64,000 nucleotides of DNA. It comes from Chondrus crispus (Eukaryota; Rhodophyta; Florideophyceae; Gigartinales; Gigartinaceae). The position numbers and the translations under genes were made by a program. Location: the NCBI RefSeq assembly GCF_000350225.1, contig NW_005179194.1, positions 189,899 to 253,898 of the forward strand, written 5' to 3'. The notes beneath the pieces are model-generated. The model ran no database searches. It was not told the DNA's origin and worked only from the letters and a program-made list of their open reading frames with translations. Position 1 is the first letter of the stretch. Each line of letters opens with the position of its first letter. Shown here one piece after another: positions 32,500 to 44,947 of this stretch.

Positions 32500-35400
32500 A
32501 GGTCTTTGTAGAACTGTCCGTGACCTCCTCGCAGCCGAGCGACAGCCATCCTTACCGCCCTCGTGATCCCCTGTCCGTCCGTGCTCGGTGCCTTCTGCTT
32601 TCCGTTTTCAGTGAGCTGCGGTCGTAGCTCCCTCCGCAGCATTTCAACTTTCACGGCCCATCGCCCTTGCGTCAGCGTATTTCTCGCCCTGCCTTCCCGG
32701 TCCTTTCTTTTCATGACTCCTGTTCGCGTCCCTTTCCGCGGCGCCCTTGCGCTCACGTCCCTCCCGTCCCACACGTCTACCCTACGAACCGGGCCCTCGA
32801 CCGTGTTTCTCTTGCGCGGTGGCGAGAAAGGCGGCGTGCAGTGCCTATTCGTGGGCGGTCAGACCGCCTCCCGAGCTCCTTCCTTTTGATCCTTATCACG
32901 GGGCCACGGCATGCGCTGTCGAATGTAGCGCGGCGGCGGTGGAGGGTATTATGATCTTCCAGGCCCCTTTCCTCCTCGCCATCGCACGCTGTGGGGGCGT
33001 CAGGTCCTCGCACCTTCACTGCGCTTCGTCGCACGCCCTTCATCACCGTGCAGGGGTGTGCTTCTGCAGGGAGCGGACTGGCGGGGTCGTCTCTCTTATC
33101 CTTCGCCCGTCCCTTGCCTTCGGAGGCGAGGGCACGGACGCGCGCGACGCACGTTCTGTTCTGTGCGCCCCTCGCATTTGGGAGTGAGGGCACGCAAGCG
33201 CGGCGTCCGTCTTTCTTTATGCGCGCCCCTCGCCTTCGGTGGCGAGGGCGCGGACGCGCAACACGCGTCTCCTTCTTCGCGTTCCTCGCCCGCCGGGGCG
33301 AGGGCGTGGACGTTTTCCTTATCCTTCTCGCGTCTCTCGCTTTCGGTGGCGATGGCGCGGATGTCCGACATACGTTTTGTCCTGGGCGCCCCCTGCCTTC
33401 GGTAGCGAGGGCAAGCACGCGCCGCGTCCGTGTTTCCTCGTGCGCGGCCCTCGCCTTCGTTGGATAGGGCGCAGACGCGCAACACGCGTCTCCTCCTTCG
33501 CGTCCCTCGCCATCCGGGGCGAGGGCGCGGACGTTTCTCTTATACTTCGCGGGCCCCTCGCCCTCGGAGGCGAGGGCACGCACGCGCGCGATGCACGTTC
33601 TGTTCTGTGCGCCCCACGCCTTCGGGGTCGAGGGCACGCACGCGCAGCGTCCCTCTTTCCTTATGCGCGCCCCTCGCCTTCGGTGGCAAGTGCGCGAACG
33701 CGCAACGCGCGTCTCTTTCTTCGCGTCCCTCGCCATCCGGGGCGAGGGGGCAGGAAGCGCGGTCTTGCGGGAACGGTTGCAAGCAGTGCGACGGCAGCGG
33801 TGTCGTCGTCTGCCGCTGGCCCATGCGCGCGGTTGTCTTCTCGTCAGCGTGCCCTCGGCGTCGGCAGCGCGGGCGCGGACGCGCGGCGTTCGTCTTCCTT
33901 TTCATGCCCCTCACCATCGGTGGCGAGGGGCGAGGGTGAGGGGGTTGCTCTCGGTTGTCTGCAGCCAGCGCCGCGCGGGCGCATGTCCTGTCCGTCCAGC
34001 GCTGTCCGTGCGGATAGCCACTTGACATTAATCAAATCCCAAAAAAATTCCAAATCTTCCCGCCAAAAAATTTTTTGCCAAAAAAATCACAGCACAGTCC
34101 GTGATGGGTGTGCGGTCATGTCCAGCGATGTACGCCCCTTTTTTGTAATTGGGTGGCCTGTTTGTCACTCGGCGCGTGGTTTCCCCACTCCCCTCGTCGG
34201 CGAGGAGGGGGTGCTGACGCTCGACGTGCGCTTTCTTCGTGACGTCCCTCGCCATCGAGGCGAAGGCGCAAGCGCGCGACGTCCGTCTCCTTCTAGACGG
34301 CCCTCTCCATTCGAGGCGAGGGCGCGGACACGCAACACGGGTCTCTCTCTTCGCGTCCCTCGCCATTCGGGCGAGGGCCCGGACATTTCTCTTATCCTTC
34401 GCGCGCCCCTCGCCTACAGGGGAGACGGCGGAAGCGCGCGGCGTTCGTCTCCTTCAGCGCGCCCCCTCGCCATCGGGGCGAGGGCCGAACGCGTGCGACG
34501 TTCGTCTCCTTCAGCGCGCCTCCTCGCCATCGGGGCGAGGGGGGCGGACATCTCTCTTATCCTTCGCGCGCCCCTCGCGTACGGAGGCGAGGGCGGAAGC
34601 CCACGGCGTTCGTCTCCTTCACCGCGTCCCTCGCCATTCTGGGCGAGGGCGCGGATGCTCGACGTACGCCTTCTTCTGGACTTCCGTCGCTGTTGGGGCG
34701 AGGGGGCGAGCGTGCCGTAAGTTCGCTCTCTCAGTTCCGTACCTCCTCGCCGTAGTGGCGAGGGCGCCGGCCCGCGGCGTCGACGCACAGGCCCGGGGAG
34801 CGGGGAAACAAGGCTGGTGTCGAGCTCGAGGCTGGGGTCGGACAGCCTTTCCGATATGTATTGGCGATCGGCCCGGGGGTTGTACGCGGTGTCAGTGCGC
34901 AACGAGCCGGGGCGGGGTGTGGCACGGCGTTCCACCACCATGAGGCTGTCGATTCATTCGATGCAAAAGGCGGCGGTGGTGATTTGTATCCCGCTCGTCG
35001 CTGCGAGTCGTCCATGCGATGCGCGCTCGCCGCCGTGCACGGGCACTCCGTGCCATCTGTCTGCTCGCGGTGATTTCCACCACCAATGCTCTTGATGTCC
35101 GGGTAGGATGCTGGTGTCGACGCCATCGCTCTTCGGTGGCCGATCTCGAACGGCGCCACCGCGATGCTGCGTATTCGGAGCGCGGCTTTGTTGGCGACTC
35201 CGCGGAGTGTGTCCCCCTCCGTGTGCTGTAATGTTCGTCGGAAGGGTCGGTTCGGGGCTACGTTTGGCCATCTTGCAGGCCATCGCGTGTCTCGTATGCC
35301 AACGTGCGTACGTTCGCTCACGTGAGTTGCCCATTTTTTCCCGATTAATTTTCGGATAATTCTCCCCGTTCCCGTGGTGGCGGATCGGCACCGAGCGAGT

Positions 35401-36110
35401 GGTGCGCTGCGTGCGGTTGCCGCACTGTAAGACAAGTGTCCCCAGTTTTCCCATTTTCACACCTCATCCACCGGTTCTGTCGAGACCGGGGTGGGGGTAC
35501 GACAGTGTAATTTCTCCTTGCCCCAATTTTCGTGTATTAGCCGTTGGCGGAGCGGCTCGGTGTCTCATCCGGGACCCCTATCCTTGCGAGCCACAGTGAC
35601 TCTCGGTCTCGACGCCCCCGCGTTTCGGCCCTTCTCCGCAATTTGCAACGCCTTGTATTGCCTTAACCCCTTCCGCGTTCCGGGGCTTGGGTGCCGTATG
35701 GAGGCGATCGTCTACCGGCCTCCACTCGCGTTACGTACCTCCAGCGTGGGGTACTTTACGCGGTACCGCCTTTTTCCGCCATCGTGTCTTATCATGCCCA
35801 GGGCTCCCTTGATTCCGCTGGGGGTTGCCTCAGACGTCGGACCTCCCCTCGCCGCGGTGATCGGACTTAACGGAACGTCCGGTGACCCTGCTCGGCGGGG
35901 AGTGTCCGACCTTTGAGCTCCGGAAGGGGTATTCGCCTTCCCTTCGAGCTCTGCGTCCTCGTATCGTCGGTCACTGCGAGGGTCGAGGTCCTTGCTGGGA
36001 GTCCGTACTGCCTCGCCTTTACGTCGTGCGTCCTTGGTTTCGGAAGTCAAATACGGCTTGACTTCTGTGCGGTCCTCACGTCAACCGTAACGAAGCGGTT
36101 GAGGGCCCCC
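32500..36110. other. 3' cargo region of copy B, including palindrome array
   Basis: Inverted counterpart of 2071-5754. The array at about 33090-34780 has CCCTCGCC and GGCGAGGG pairs every 50-120 bp. Flanking segments 34790-36110 and 32500-33080 match copy A's non-repetitive parts. No credible gene; Arg/Ser/Pro-rich long frames are repeat artefacts. Confidence 0.7.
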
Positions 36111-36137
36111 CTCTCAAGCGTGAACGTCCGCGTTCAC
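36111..36137 (-). promoter_or_regulatory. Hairpin plus internal polypurine tract, copy B
   Basis: GTGAACG, CGGA, CGTTCAC on the minus strand (36120-36137), followed by CTTGAGAGGGGGGCC. Identical to 2038-2070 of copy A. Confidence 0.6.
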
Positions 36138-37397
36138 GTCAGGGGTAAGGTCCCTGCCGGTGCGTCTCCGGAGGCGTTGGGCGTAACGAGACACCAACTC
36201 CTCCGGGACGTGAGTCCGGGCGGTCCATGTGGGCATGTCATAATCCGCCCACTTGATGAGTAACTCGATTGTTCCGTCCTCCATGGCTCGATGCCCGAGT
36301 AATCGTTCCACGGCATACTGAGTGCCCTCGGTGACTTTGTCGCAAGGTCACCTGGGGTTGTCCTACTCGCCCGTGGCGCACCCGTCGGTGGTGGCGCATA
36401 CACGCAGCGGTCTGCGGAGACGCGCTCGATAACACCGTCACGATCGATCGTGATGGGTCGCCGGTCGTTGGCGAGTACCCAGTATGGCCCCACGGCGGGC
36501 GAGGCGAGTTTGTTGGACGTCCTTGCCCTATCGGTGGGGGTCAGGTAGACCTAATTACCCTGTGCAAGGCGCGTGTTAATCCGTCGCACGCGCTTGCCGA
36601 AGTCGCGCTTGTACCGGGCCTGCGTCCGACGCAGGCTCCCGTACGCCTTCTGGATCGTGTCGTCCAACGTCTTGAGGAACTCAGCGCGCGCGTTGACCCT
36701 ATCGGACGGGGGCGCGTCACCGTCGGCTCTACGTAGAGAGAACTCCGGCGGGGGTCGGCTGAGGACGAGCTCGAAGGGCGTCGTACGCGTCGTACGATGT
36801 ACGTGGGAGTTGTACGCGTACGTGAGCGGCCCCACGTACACGTCCCAGTCGTCCTGATGTACGCTGACGTAATTGCGTAACATTGAAGCGATCGTCCGGT
36901 TGTATCGCTCGACCTGCCCGTTCGTCTGGGGGTGGTACGCCGAAGTGTACAAGTTCGTCACCCCCAGGACACAGCACGTGCTGTGGAAGAACTTCGCGTT
37001 AACCTGCGGTCCGTTATCCGACAGTAGCGAGCGTGGGACGCCGTATTTAAATACCGACGCGTCGCAGAACGCGACGGCGACCGTGTACGCGGTTACGGTC
37101 CGCAGTGCCACAACTTGAGTCGCCTTGGTGAAACGGTCCGTAATTACGAGAAGGAACCGTTTCCCTGCCTTCGTCTTGGGTAGCGGTCCCAAGATGTCGA
37201 TGGCAAGGCTCTCAAGCGGCCGTGTTGCTGGGAACAACTTCAAACGGTTGAGGTGTTTCCGCAACTTAACACGGTTCATCGCGCAGGTTCGGCACCCTCG
37301 CACCGTAGCTGCGACATCTGCTGCGAGATGGGGTCAGTAGTATTCGCGACGGAGCGCGAAGTACATACGGTTCTGGCCCGGGTGCCCCGCGATTGTT
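36115..37397 (-). pseudogene. Chromovirus integrase-chromodomain, copy B
   Basis: The integrase frame (37303-36551) retains LAIDILGPLPKTK, LLSDNGPQVNAKF and HPQTNGQVERYNRT. The chromodomain end (36311-36114) has ELLIKWADYDMPTW. Frames shift around 36330-36550. In the zinc finger YYWPH of copy A reads YY-TGA-PH near 37335, a Trp to stop change. Phe to Val replaces the residue after the second catalytic Asp motif (GPQF to GPQV). Confidence 0.88.
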
Positions 37398-37766
37398 GCA
37401 CTACGAGGTCAAATTTTCAATATCTGAAATGATTTTTTAGAATGGCCCGGTAGATTTAGTGGTTCGTGGTTCGAAATTTGTTTTAGATTTTTTGGCGCGC
37501 GCGCAGCACACTTTTCTGATCGTATCAAACCTACCGCTGGTCTAGCTTGATGAGCCATTTTTAATGTAAAATATATATATAGGACGGATATCTGTTAGTT
37601 TCTACTAGATCCAGGCTGATATTGTACTGGTGCGCACCAACACTTTGAAGCTGCATAATGTGGCCATCCACGTGTGGAAAATGGGAAGGAGCTTAGCTCA
37701 TTGCTCGAGATCGCTTCAGTGTAAATGTATCGCAGCGTCGTTTATTACTAGCCTTAAACTACATTA
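37398..37766. other. No gene recognised
   Basis: AT-rich spacer with a TATATATATA run at 37571-37580 and GGCGCGCGCGC near 37492. Confidence 0.5.
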
Positions 37767-38642
37767 CTATACATTACCGCCAGATGTGTTGGGTGAACCC
37801 GGCACATCCTGTTGACCAACAGTTCTCGGGTGCATCGGACTGACAATTTCGTTCATCGCATCTTCGTTCGGCTCTCGACGCGCGTCCGCGCAATGCGAGT
37901 CCCCCACAAACATCACATATGGCATCACGACTGGCAGCTGCCCTGGAACACGAACATTCCTTTTCTTGTCCCTCTTAGACCAGTGCCCGGAAACCTCTTG
38001 CGCCCTCCGCCACACCGAATGAAAAGCCCGACTGGGCAAAGGAACTGCGCTTGACACATTTGGGTCTTCCACTACGGACGGCCTCCGCCTAATACAACGC
38101 AGGCCTGCATCGAAGGTCTTGCTTTCCGAGTCCCATATGCGGTTGTTCCTGAACAACACAAGCTCTCCGCTCCCGGGGTTAGCAACATCCCTTTCGAAGG
38201 TGTTTCCGCAACTGTGCCCTACAAAAACTGCAGCGGGGGCCCCGACATCGCTCGAATATACATACGTACCCATCAACATCAACATTCCGACCCCCCGCAC
38301 TGCCCTCCTTCTTCAACATCGCGAGACGGTCCGGTCCGCCTTATGGTATAATCCCAGAAATGAACAAAGCCCTGCCATGCGATTGAACAGTATGTAGAAT
38401 GTTTGCGATGTCCCGGCCGGGCCCTGTGTCTCTGCATACTCAAGATAGAACACCAGACGCAATGTCGAGTCCTCGGCCATGCAGCCGTATAGATTTCTCG
38501 CTATCAACTCAAAATCTGCCAGCTCGCAATCCGCAACGACCCGAATGAAGCTCTGCGTCATACCCCCTAAGGTCCCTATATTCATTTTGTTGGCCGACGT
38601 TTGTTCACTATGACTTTCGCCAGGCGATGAGCGCCCAGTCAC
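37767..38642 (-). CDS. Unrecognised protein (one internal TGA)
   Basis: Two consecutive frames in one phase: 38642-38313 (MTGRSSPGESHSEQTSANKM, then FIRVVADCELADFELIARNL and LRLVFYLEYAET) and 38300-37767 (MLMGTYVYSSDVGAPAAVFV and onward), separated by TGA 38313-38315. Amino-acid texture is that of a real protein rather than a repeat. No family recognised. It lies divergently from the acidic gene that starts at 38647. Confidence 0.4.
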
Positions 38643-38646
38643 GACT

Positions 38647-39435
38647 GTGAGATCGACAAGGCGGGTGCTTCATTTGCAGAATGAGGAAATGGTACCTAGA
38701 CAAGCGCGAGAGCACCCAATTACCCCAGAAATCACACCAGTCAAAAACATGATTCCCCGTCCGGGGCAAGAGGATACATTAGAACCGTCACCCCGACGTT
38801 CACCCAGAACGAAAACAGCGTTGCAAGAGCAGCCTGTTCGCAAAGTGCCAGAAATGATCATGGATTCAGACGATGAAGAAGATGAGGATTTGGCAGCTGA
38901 AGACGCTGAGAGAGAAGCAGAAAGGGAGAGACGTGACTGCGAAGAAAAGGATAGATTCAGACTGATGGAACGAGGCGCACGCATCTTGGAATCAGACGCC
39001 GAAAGTTTGTTTGAGGAAGAGGGTTCCACAGCCATGGCTGAGCGCGGCGTAAGAGAGCTTAAGAAACATCTCCGGGCGGAATACTGTTCGGAAAGCGATG
39101 ACGGTGGAATTACGGAAGTTCCTGGGACAAGCGTCGGCCGACATCAGCCTGGAGACGACCCGGATATCGATATAGAAAGCACGGAACAACCTCATGTATT
39201 GGGAGCGGTGACAACTACAAATTCCATTTTACAGTCCATGTTCCGAAAACTACAGGGCGTGTTCAATGCAAGGCTCAATACGCTGACAAGCAGTCTTGTT
39301 GAAAGAATGGATAAGACGGACAAAAGATTTGATGAGATGGGCACCCAGCTAGCAGATATTCATGCCATTGTGTCCAGAACAAACACGTCTAACAAATCCA
39401 CAGACACCCCCTCAGCCGATTTAACAAGCTTCTAG
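38647..39435 (+). CDS. Unrecognised acidic protein
   Basis: About 262 codons ending in TAG at 39433. It has a basic N-terminal third (ITPEITPVKNMIPRPGQEDT, RRSPRTKTALQ), then a strongly acidic and charged helix (MDSDDEEDEDLAAEDAEREA, continuing with RERRDCEEKDRF), and ends with a likely coiled coil (LERMDKTDKRFDEMGTQLAD-like). Continuous frame. The start used (GTG-like at 38647) is only the first in-frame position, and ATG at 38692 (MVPRQAREH) is likelier. It may encode a structural or DNA-associated protein of an unknown mobile element. Confidence 0.5.
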   Translation: MRSTRRVLHLQNEEMVPRQAREHPITPEITPVKNMIPRPGQEDTLEPSPRRSPRTKTALQEQPVRKVPEMIMDSDDEEDEDLAAEDAEREAERERRDCEEKDRFRLMERGARILESDAESLFEEEGSTAMAERGVRELKKHLRAEYCSESDDGGITEVPGTSVGRHQPGDDPDIDIESTEQPHVLGAVTTTNSILQSMFRKLQGVFNARLNTLTSSLVERMDKTDKRFDEMGTQLADIHAIVSRTNTSNKSTDTPSADLTSF

Positions 39436-39590
39436 ACAAACTCACTCCTTGTGATGGCCTTGTTGTCAACCGAGATGCTTGTCATCGAATTCTATGCAGC
39501 ATCGTACCCTTCGAAGTTCTTTGGACAGCTCGTGATAACACCTTGGCCAAGGAACGGGTCTTGTTTCGTTTTTAAACTGCAGTACAGGTT

Positions 39591-40964
39591 TTGCTGTGCG
39601 GGAAAAATCCAAGGGAGACAAGAGAGCAGTCCAGAGAGGGTATTGGCGGACGCCACAGCCGCTTCAAGAAGAATGTTGTTCTCAACTTCATATACAATGT
39701 GCAGCTGAACAGCTTTGGAATGTTTGCGGATGACGGCGAGGAAGGGGAGGCCAGAGCAGATCAGATTGTTATCGCAGCCGACGCCGTTCGTGAAACTGCT
39801 GAAAATCCTCAGGGCCACACTCGTAAAACGGACACTCCCGTCGATTTCAGTTGCACCGGGAAGGCTGTGAGTTTGCGCCAACCAGACTGGCTGAAGAAAG
39901 GATTCATCCTTGAAACCGACATCGAGCACGCCAGTTTGGTGCAGGATTACAGTAAGTCTGCAGCCTCGAAACGTAGGGTGAAGGATGTCGAAAGTGAAAG
40001 TGATTCTGGGGAAGAAGAGGATGGTGAATACACGCCCGGGCCCGGGAACATGCAAGCGCCAGAGAAAGTTGTGGTAAAGGAAGTTCCGACGACGCGGGAC
40101 GTTGCCAGGCACGGAGCTTGGAAGATATAAAAGCTTATGGGTAAGCACTTGAACCAGTCCAGGAAGAAGTGCAAGTCAGCATTCCTCGAACAATTAGGTT
40201 TCCTGATGGTGCCACGGTCGGGATCTGGTGTGTCAGTTGATCAATCAAAGCTTACGGTTCGTAGGGGGTTTCCAGAAGTTGATGCTTCCATGTGAAGAGG
40301 CGGCCGCCTTCAAGACATCAAAAACATAAAGACGAAGTCTTCCGGCGATATCAACCTTAATGAATACAATTCCAACCTTCTGAGTGAGCTGTACGGGAAG
40401 AGACAGGGCATGATTCTTGTTGTTTCTCACGAGGTACAAGTGACTGAGGCCTTAGGTTCGTCTACAAGAAAGAGAAACAGAACGAAAAAGAGAGTTATCA
40501 ACAAAGCTATCAACGTTGTGGAGGCGGCCGCCAAGTTTTGCACGGAGTTTGCGCAAAGTTCCGATTCGGAAAGAAGTCCACTCTCATTCCTCCTTGGTCA
40601 CAAAGATGCACTCCGCTGTATTCCCGGAATCGCCTTAGTCTTCAAAGACTTGAGGTCTCAGTTTTTGGTGAAGAACTGTGAAAACGGTCGCGTCCGTGAT
40701 ATCAACAACATGGACACCACAAATATCAAATGTGGAAATTTGAGACTATCCGAGCTCATACCGGGTCGTTCATCACAGATCAGATCCCTTTCGGGGACAG
40801 TTCTCCGCATGAAGGATAATTTGTACTGCAAGCTAAACGTTGGGGCGAGTCCTCGCAATGATGGTACTGAAGCAGGTGTGAACGGTGTCGAAGGGCAGCG
40901 TACCAGGGACACATCAGCGCAAGAGACACAGCCTTCAGTCGGTGGCGGTGTGTTCGCCATTTAG
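39591..40964 (+). pseudogene. Unrecognised protein with two in-frame stops
   Basis: One frame of 458 codons interrupted by TAA 40128-40130 (GAWKI-stop-KLMGKHLN) and TGA 40293-40295 (VDASM-stop-RGGRLQ), ending at TAG 40964. Segments include MFADDGEEGEARADQIVIAA, an acidic ESESDSGEEEDGEYTPGPGN stretch, LNEYNSNLLSELYGKRQGMI and FLLGHKDALRCIPGIALVF. No family recognised. Two GCGGCCGC sites fall inside (40300, 40524). It follows the acidic gene in the same direction and may be its partner. Confidence 0.45.
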
Positions 40965-41012
40965 CATAAGCACAGTCAATGAATCTTTACTTCACTTTGG
41001 CCAAAGTGTTTA

Positions 41013-41913
41013 CTAGTAGTCATTGTCCATACTCGAGCGCCTGAATCTGGTCCTCTCTGGTTCCGGAGCAGTCCATTCCCTCTGCCGAGCTCGACCATGA
41101 AACGGAGAAACATCATGGTAACCGTATCCGTATAGAAGTTCATCGTTTGCTTCTATTCTCTGCCCTGTGCCATAGCCAATGCCTTGACGTTGATATCGTT
41201 CACGATTATCCCGTCCCCTACCAACCCACTCGTTCCGATCGCCAGTCCCCTTCATCTCGAACATAATGATGGCGGCCGCCACTTTGTTCTCCTCTCCTGC
41301 CATCATTGTATCCATCATATCCGCTGTCCGTCCTCTGGGGTGGGTGTACATGAGGTACATTGAACGGGCCATGGAACGGGGTTATACTCGGCCTATGGTG
41401 CAAATGTTTGGCGCGGACAGCCGACGGGTGCCCAGTTGCCGTTCCATTAATGAAGCTGCGCAGCGATTCATTCTCCTGCTGCAGCCTGCCCACTTCTTGA
41501 GAGATCTGATCAACAGTTCTGGTCGTTTTGCTTGCTGTATCATACAGCAATGATACCAGCCCTCTAACAGTCAGACTACCGTGGAGGTCCCACTGCCTGG
41601 CAATGACGAGCGCGGGAAGGCCTTCCACTAACGACAAATCCTGTGGATGAAGACTTAGGGTCATAGGCGAGGACCGCCTCTCCTCCATGCGCTGCTGCTG
41701 ACGCGCAGCCAACCGAATCCTTCTCGATTTGAAAGAAAGGTATCGCACTTCTCCTCCTGCCTTCCTCATATCCGCCTCTCCCGTTCCATGCAACGCGTGG
41801 AAGTACACGCAGTTAGATATATGCGGATTTGTGCTCACCATATAGCATTCCAGATGTCGTGGCAGCTTATGCACAAACTCCATGAGAGGAAACAGCATCT
41901 GGCTCCCATTCAC
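41013..41913 (-). pseudogene. Unrecognised ORF pair, probably one frameshifted gene
   Basis: 41913-41218 (QMLFPLMEFVHKLPRHLECY, then a basic RRIRLAARQQQRMEERR and the coiled-coil-like VDQISQEVGRLQQENESL) overlaps 41372-41013 in another frame (MDTMMAGEENKVAAAIIMFE and an Arg/Gly/Tyr-rich end). A frameshift near 41300 would join them. It lies just downstream of the gene at 43259-44040, separated from it by a solo LTR. Confidence 0.4.
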
Positions 41914-41996
41914 ACTTCACATCCTTGCATACGTCCTTCAGCACTGTAATGGTACCCTTGTCCACCAAGAATAGGCGGCCGCCCCTTGTTGCCTCG

Positions 41997-43258
41997 TATT
42001 GGAATTTTGGGACCACATGCTGTTATCTGAAAAGGTCAAAATCGAGTGACACGTGTACATGACTGGACGGTCCGGGCGCTCTCACCCATATCACGACATG
42101 ACAGGTGTAAAATACCAGATTTTGGGGTTCCGGGGACGAAAGTGGCCTCTCGGAGGGTCATGCAAATTTGCATAGTTTTGCCAAGGGGAACCTTGGGCCA
42201 TAGCACTATAGACTACACAGGAAATACTGCAATTCTATTGGCCCTCAGGTCTAATGCTGCAAATCTATTGGTCGAGCGTTGTCCACGTGTGCGTCATTGG
42301 CCTTGTGATGTACTTTAAATGGCGTGTATATGCCATAACTACGTTGTTTTGGGGATTTCAAGTGGTTTGTCATGGTTGTAATGGGTAATTGCATGGGGCC
42401 CTCGGGCGGGACACATGTATGCCGTGTACACATGTACACGTCGCCAGGTGAATTCGTGTACGTACACATGTACACGCATCCAGGTGTATGCACATGAGGG
42501 TTTACAGTTTTACAGTGTCAGACTGTTTGCGATCCTGCGCGTGTCCGAGTACAGTACATGTGAATCAAAAGTACAACAAGTACTTCTCGCGAGAGGAATA
42601 CAGTTGTGCGATTATTCTGTGTACGCGTCACGCTGTATGCGAGTCTTGCGTGAGCACGCGCCGTTGCACTGTGCTCTCGTCATGGTGCGCCGTTGGATGC
42701 AAGTTCATGACAGTACTCGTGTGATTTACATGTATTCTCATGTGAGTTGTGTAGAAAGTCTGGATGCACATTGTTATAACTTGCCATAATTATCTGACAG
42801 TGCTTGGCGAAATTAGTAAGGTGAGAAACAAGGATACGTATTGCGATTGTGATATGAAAGACGTTTGCGTTGTTGGAAATAGACAAGGGCCAAGTTGTTC
42901 GTTGCACAACAGTGAAGTCTGGCATGACTGGATGCAGATTAGTAAGGTGTGAAACAGTTGCATGCATAGGGCCATAGTTTACAGTCATTTGGAAAGTGTA
43001 GAAATAGTTGTGAGCTAATAGTTACGAATCGATTCGTAAGGTGGAAATCTAACAGTATGGTCGGGCCACAAGAGGACCGCGCTTGGTCGTGCATAGTAGA
43101 GTATGGTTTACTGCGAGTCAGAGTAGAGCGATAGTGTAGCACTCGAAGTGTATAAGTATCGCAGGAAAACGGCTTCAAAGTAAACCTCGGCACCAACTCC
43201 TTCACTCACACTCATCAACCTGCCTTCCTTCCTCCCTTGCCCGCCGAACCTACCATTA
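41997..43258 (+). repeat. Solo LTR, copia-related 1.26-kb family (copy E)
   Basis: 1262 bp, TATTGGAATTTTGGG to CCTACCATTA, flanked by CCTCG at 41992-41996 and 43259-43263. TATA-like GTATAAGTA near 43150. The element interrupts a minus-strand gene. No internal coding sequence remains, so this is a solo LTR or a short non-autonomous element. Confidence 0.85.
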
Positions 43259-44040
43259 CCTCGTTGAACCAAAACGCACAAAACATGGTGCATATCTCCA
43301 TGCGAAGCATTTGCCAAAGCCTGCGACATCTTTCTGACATCACGCCTCCCTCCCTCCCTTACGACCATTTCTTCATGGTAGTAGTAGATGACCGGCGGCA
43401 GTTGTAGCGGAACTCCCTCAGGGAACTTCAGAGCTTGCAGCCACTGTGGGCATTGGGGAAACACCTCTTTATACGAAGCATCGTCAAAGTACATGGTCTC
43501 GTAACAGTCGAAAGGTATAAGCAGTCCATAGCGATTCCTCGTATAGCGCTCGTATGAGAAGTTTGCTCTGTGGTTGAACGCATTCGACCAACGCCCCATC
43601 AATGGATCAGCGAAAAGTGGGAACTTGTGGCGACGTAGGGTATGACGGGACTGCAACACGTAGTCCATTTCGTCAAGATAATAACAATCGAGTACATCTC
43701 TGGCGAAAGTGCGGCCGCACGTCAGTGTACTGGGCACCTTCCAATAGTTTCTATTGGCAGCAAACTGACTCCACCCTTCCATGGTCGATGCATTATCCTG
43801 CGTCGCGAGCTGACGGAACCGCTTCACATCTCCTTTCTGGTGCACTGTGTACTGCAGCACATACTTCCGAAAACCTAAATCCTGAACGGGAACCGAGTGC
43901 CAGTTGTGCCGGCCTCTCATCCTTCCAATATCCAACCTCATGGGCTCAGGGCCATCCCTCACATTCGTGCACAATGCACGGTCTGCTCGTGACTGTACAC
44001 AAGGCAGGCCTGCCCATGTCGAATCAAATGTAGGACGCAC
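43259..44040 (-). pseudogene. Unrecognised gene interrupted by solo LTR E
   Basis: About 260 codons before the insertion (MRGRHNWHSVPVQDLGFRKY, WSQFAANRNYWKVPSTLTCG, RTFARDVLDCYYLDEMDYVL, PPVIYYYHEEMVVREGG, SHGDMHHVLCVLVQRGN). After removing 41997-43258 and one target duplication the reading continues into 41991-41910. Rich in Tyr, Trp and Phe and clearly protein-like. No family recognised. The solo LTR truncated a once intact gene. Confidence 0.5.
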
Positions 44041-44387
44041 AGGATTTTATCCTGTACCGTATTACCTCTGGACTCAACGAGGCCCCCCTGGAGACAAAAG
44101 TAAACAAGCGGTGCTGTGCACCGTGGTGTTACAACGCCGCCGGTGGGTTGTAAGCGTTCGGCGTCAGGAAATGGGGTGCGTGGTAGTGTGTGGTCCGTTG
44201 GCGACTGCGGTGACTGGGGTGCTGGTGAGGACGGCTGTCCAGGTGTGAGGTCAACTACGAAAGGTACTGCAGAAGGCGCAGGCATGGCAGGTGTTTCCAA
44301 GTTTCCAATAAAGGGGGGGGATGAGGGGTCGGTAATGGAGTTGCAACTGGGGTGGGAGTGATGCGTTTGGGTCAGGATCAGTCGTCG
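44041..44387. other. No gene recognised
   Basis: G-rich spacer with GGTGGG and GGGGGGG runs, leading into the minisatellite. Confidence 0.4.
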
Positions 44388-44640
44388 TAGGGAAGGCTGA
44401 GAATGTGTGATGTTTGAGTTGGGAAGGTGGAAGGTGAAAGGTCGGCACGGGCGGGGAGCCGGGAGGAGTGTGCACACTGTGTGAGGTTTGAGTTGAGAAG
44501 GTGGGAAGGTGGAAAGGTCGGCACGGGCGGGAGGAGTCGTCGTGCGGAAGGCTGAGAATGTGTGATGTTTGAGTTGGGAAGGTGGAAGGTGGAAGGTCGG
44601 CACGGGCGGGGAGCCCGGAGGAGTGTGCGGCACGGGCTCA
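44388..44640. repeat. Purine-rich minisatellite
   Basis: Three units of roughly 70-90 bp containing GGCTGAGAATGTGTGATGTT, TGAGTTGGGAAGGTGGAAGG and GGTCGGCACGGGCGGGAG. Complementary frames of Pro/Thr/Ser are artefacts. Confidence 0.8.
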
Positions 44641-44947
44641 ACTACAAGTACCCTCCAGTGGTACTAAATTTACGTGATGCGCAAACCCATCAATTTCGAT
44701 TGACTAAGATTTTTTTCCTATCTCGCCTTCCTCCATACAATCCTGCTCCCCGTATCGCCCATCGTTCGGACCTAATCATGGGTACTATTGACAACTCCGA
44801 TCTGGAGTGATTCCACATAGCGGCGTCGGAGCAATCAACGGTGAACGCAATACTTTTGTCCACACAAAAAGCGAAGGCACAGTGCTGTACTGCAACTTTT
44901 GTCTCCAGGCAAACTTTTCTCCGCCAACATCTGTACGCAAACGATGA

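Larger units (their letters stand above)
31854..37397 (-). mobile_element. Ty3/gypsy chromovirus, family 1 copy B (5' truncated)
   Basis: Reverse orientation of copy A with the same order: integrase and chromodomain (37397-36115), hairpin plus purine tract, 3.6 kb cargo with palindrome array, second hairpin plus purine tract, 3' LTR. Homology stops inside the integrase zinc finger at about 37397, so everything upstream is lost. Confidence 0.9.

Noticed and set aside
32991-34943. Plus-strand frame of 493 codons in the copy B cargo
   Set aside because: Same artefact as in copy A; the sequence is a repeat translation and is not shared as protein with copy A.
42415-42789. 124-codon frame repeated in solo LTR cop
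   Set aside because: It recurs because the LTRs recur (also 48964-49338 and 57917-58291); it spans no known domain and is overlapped by other open frames.
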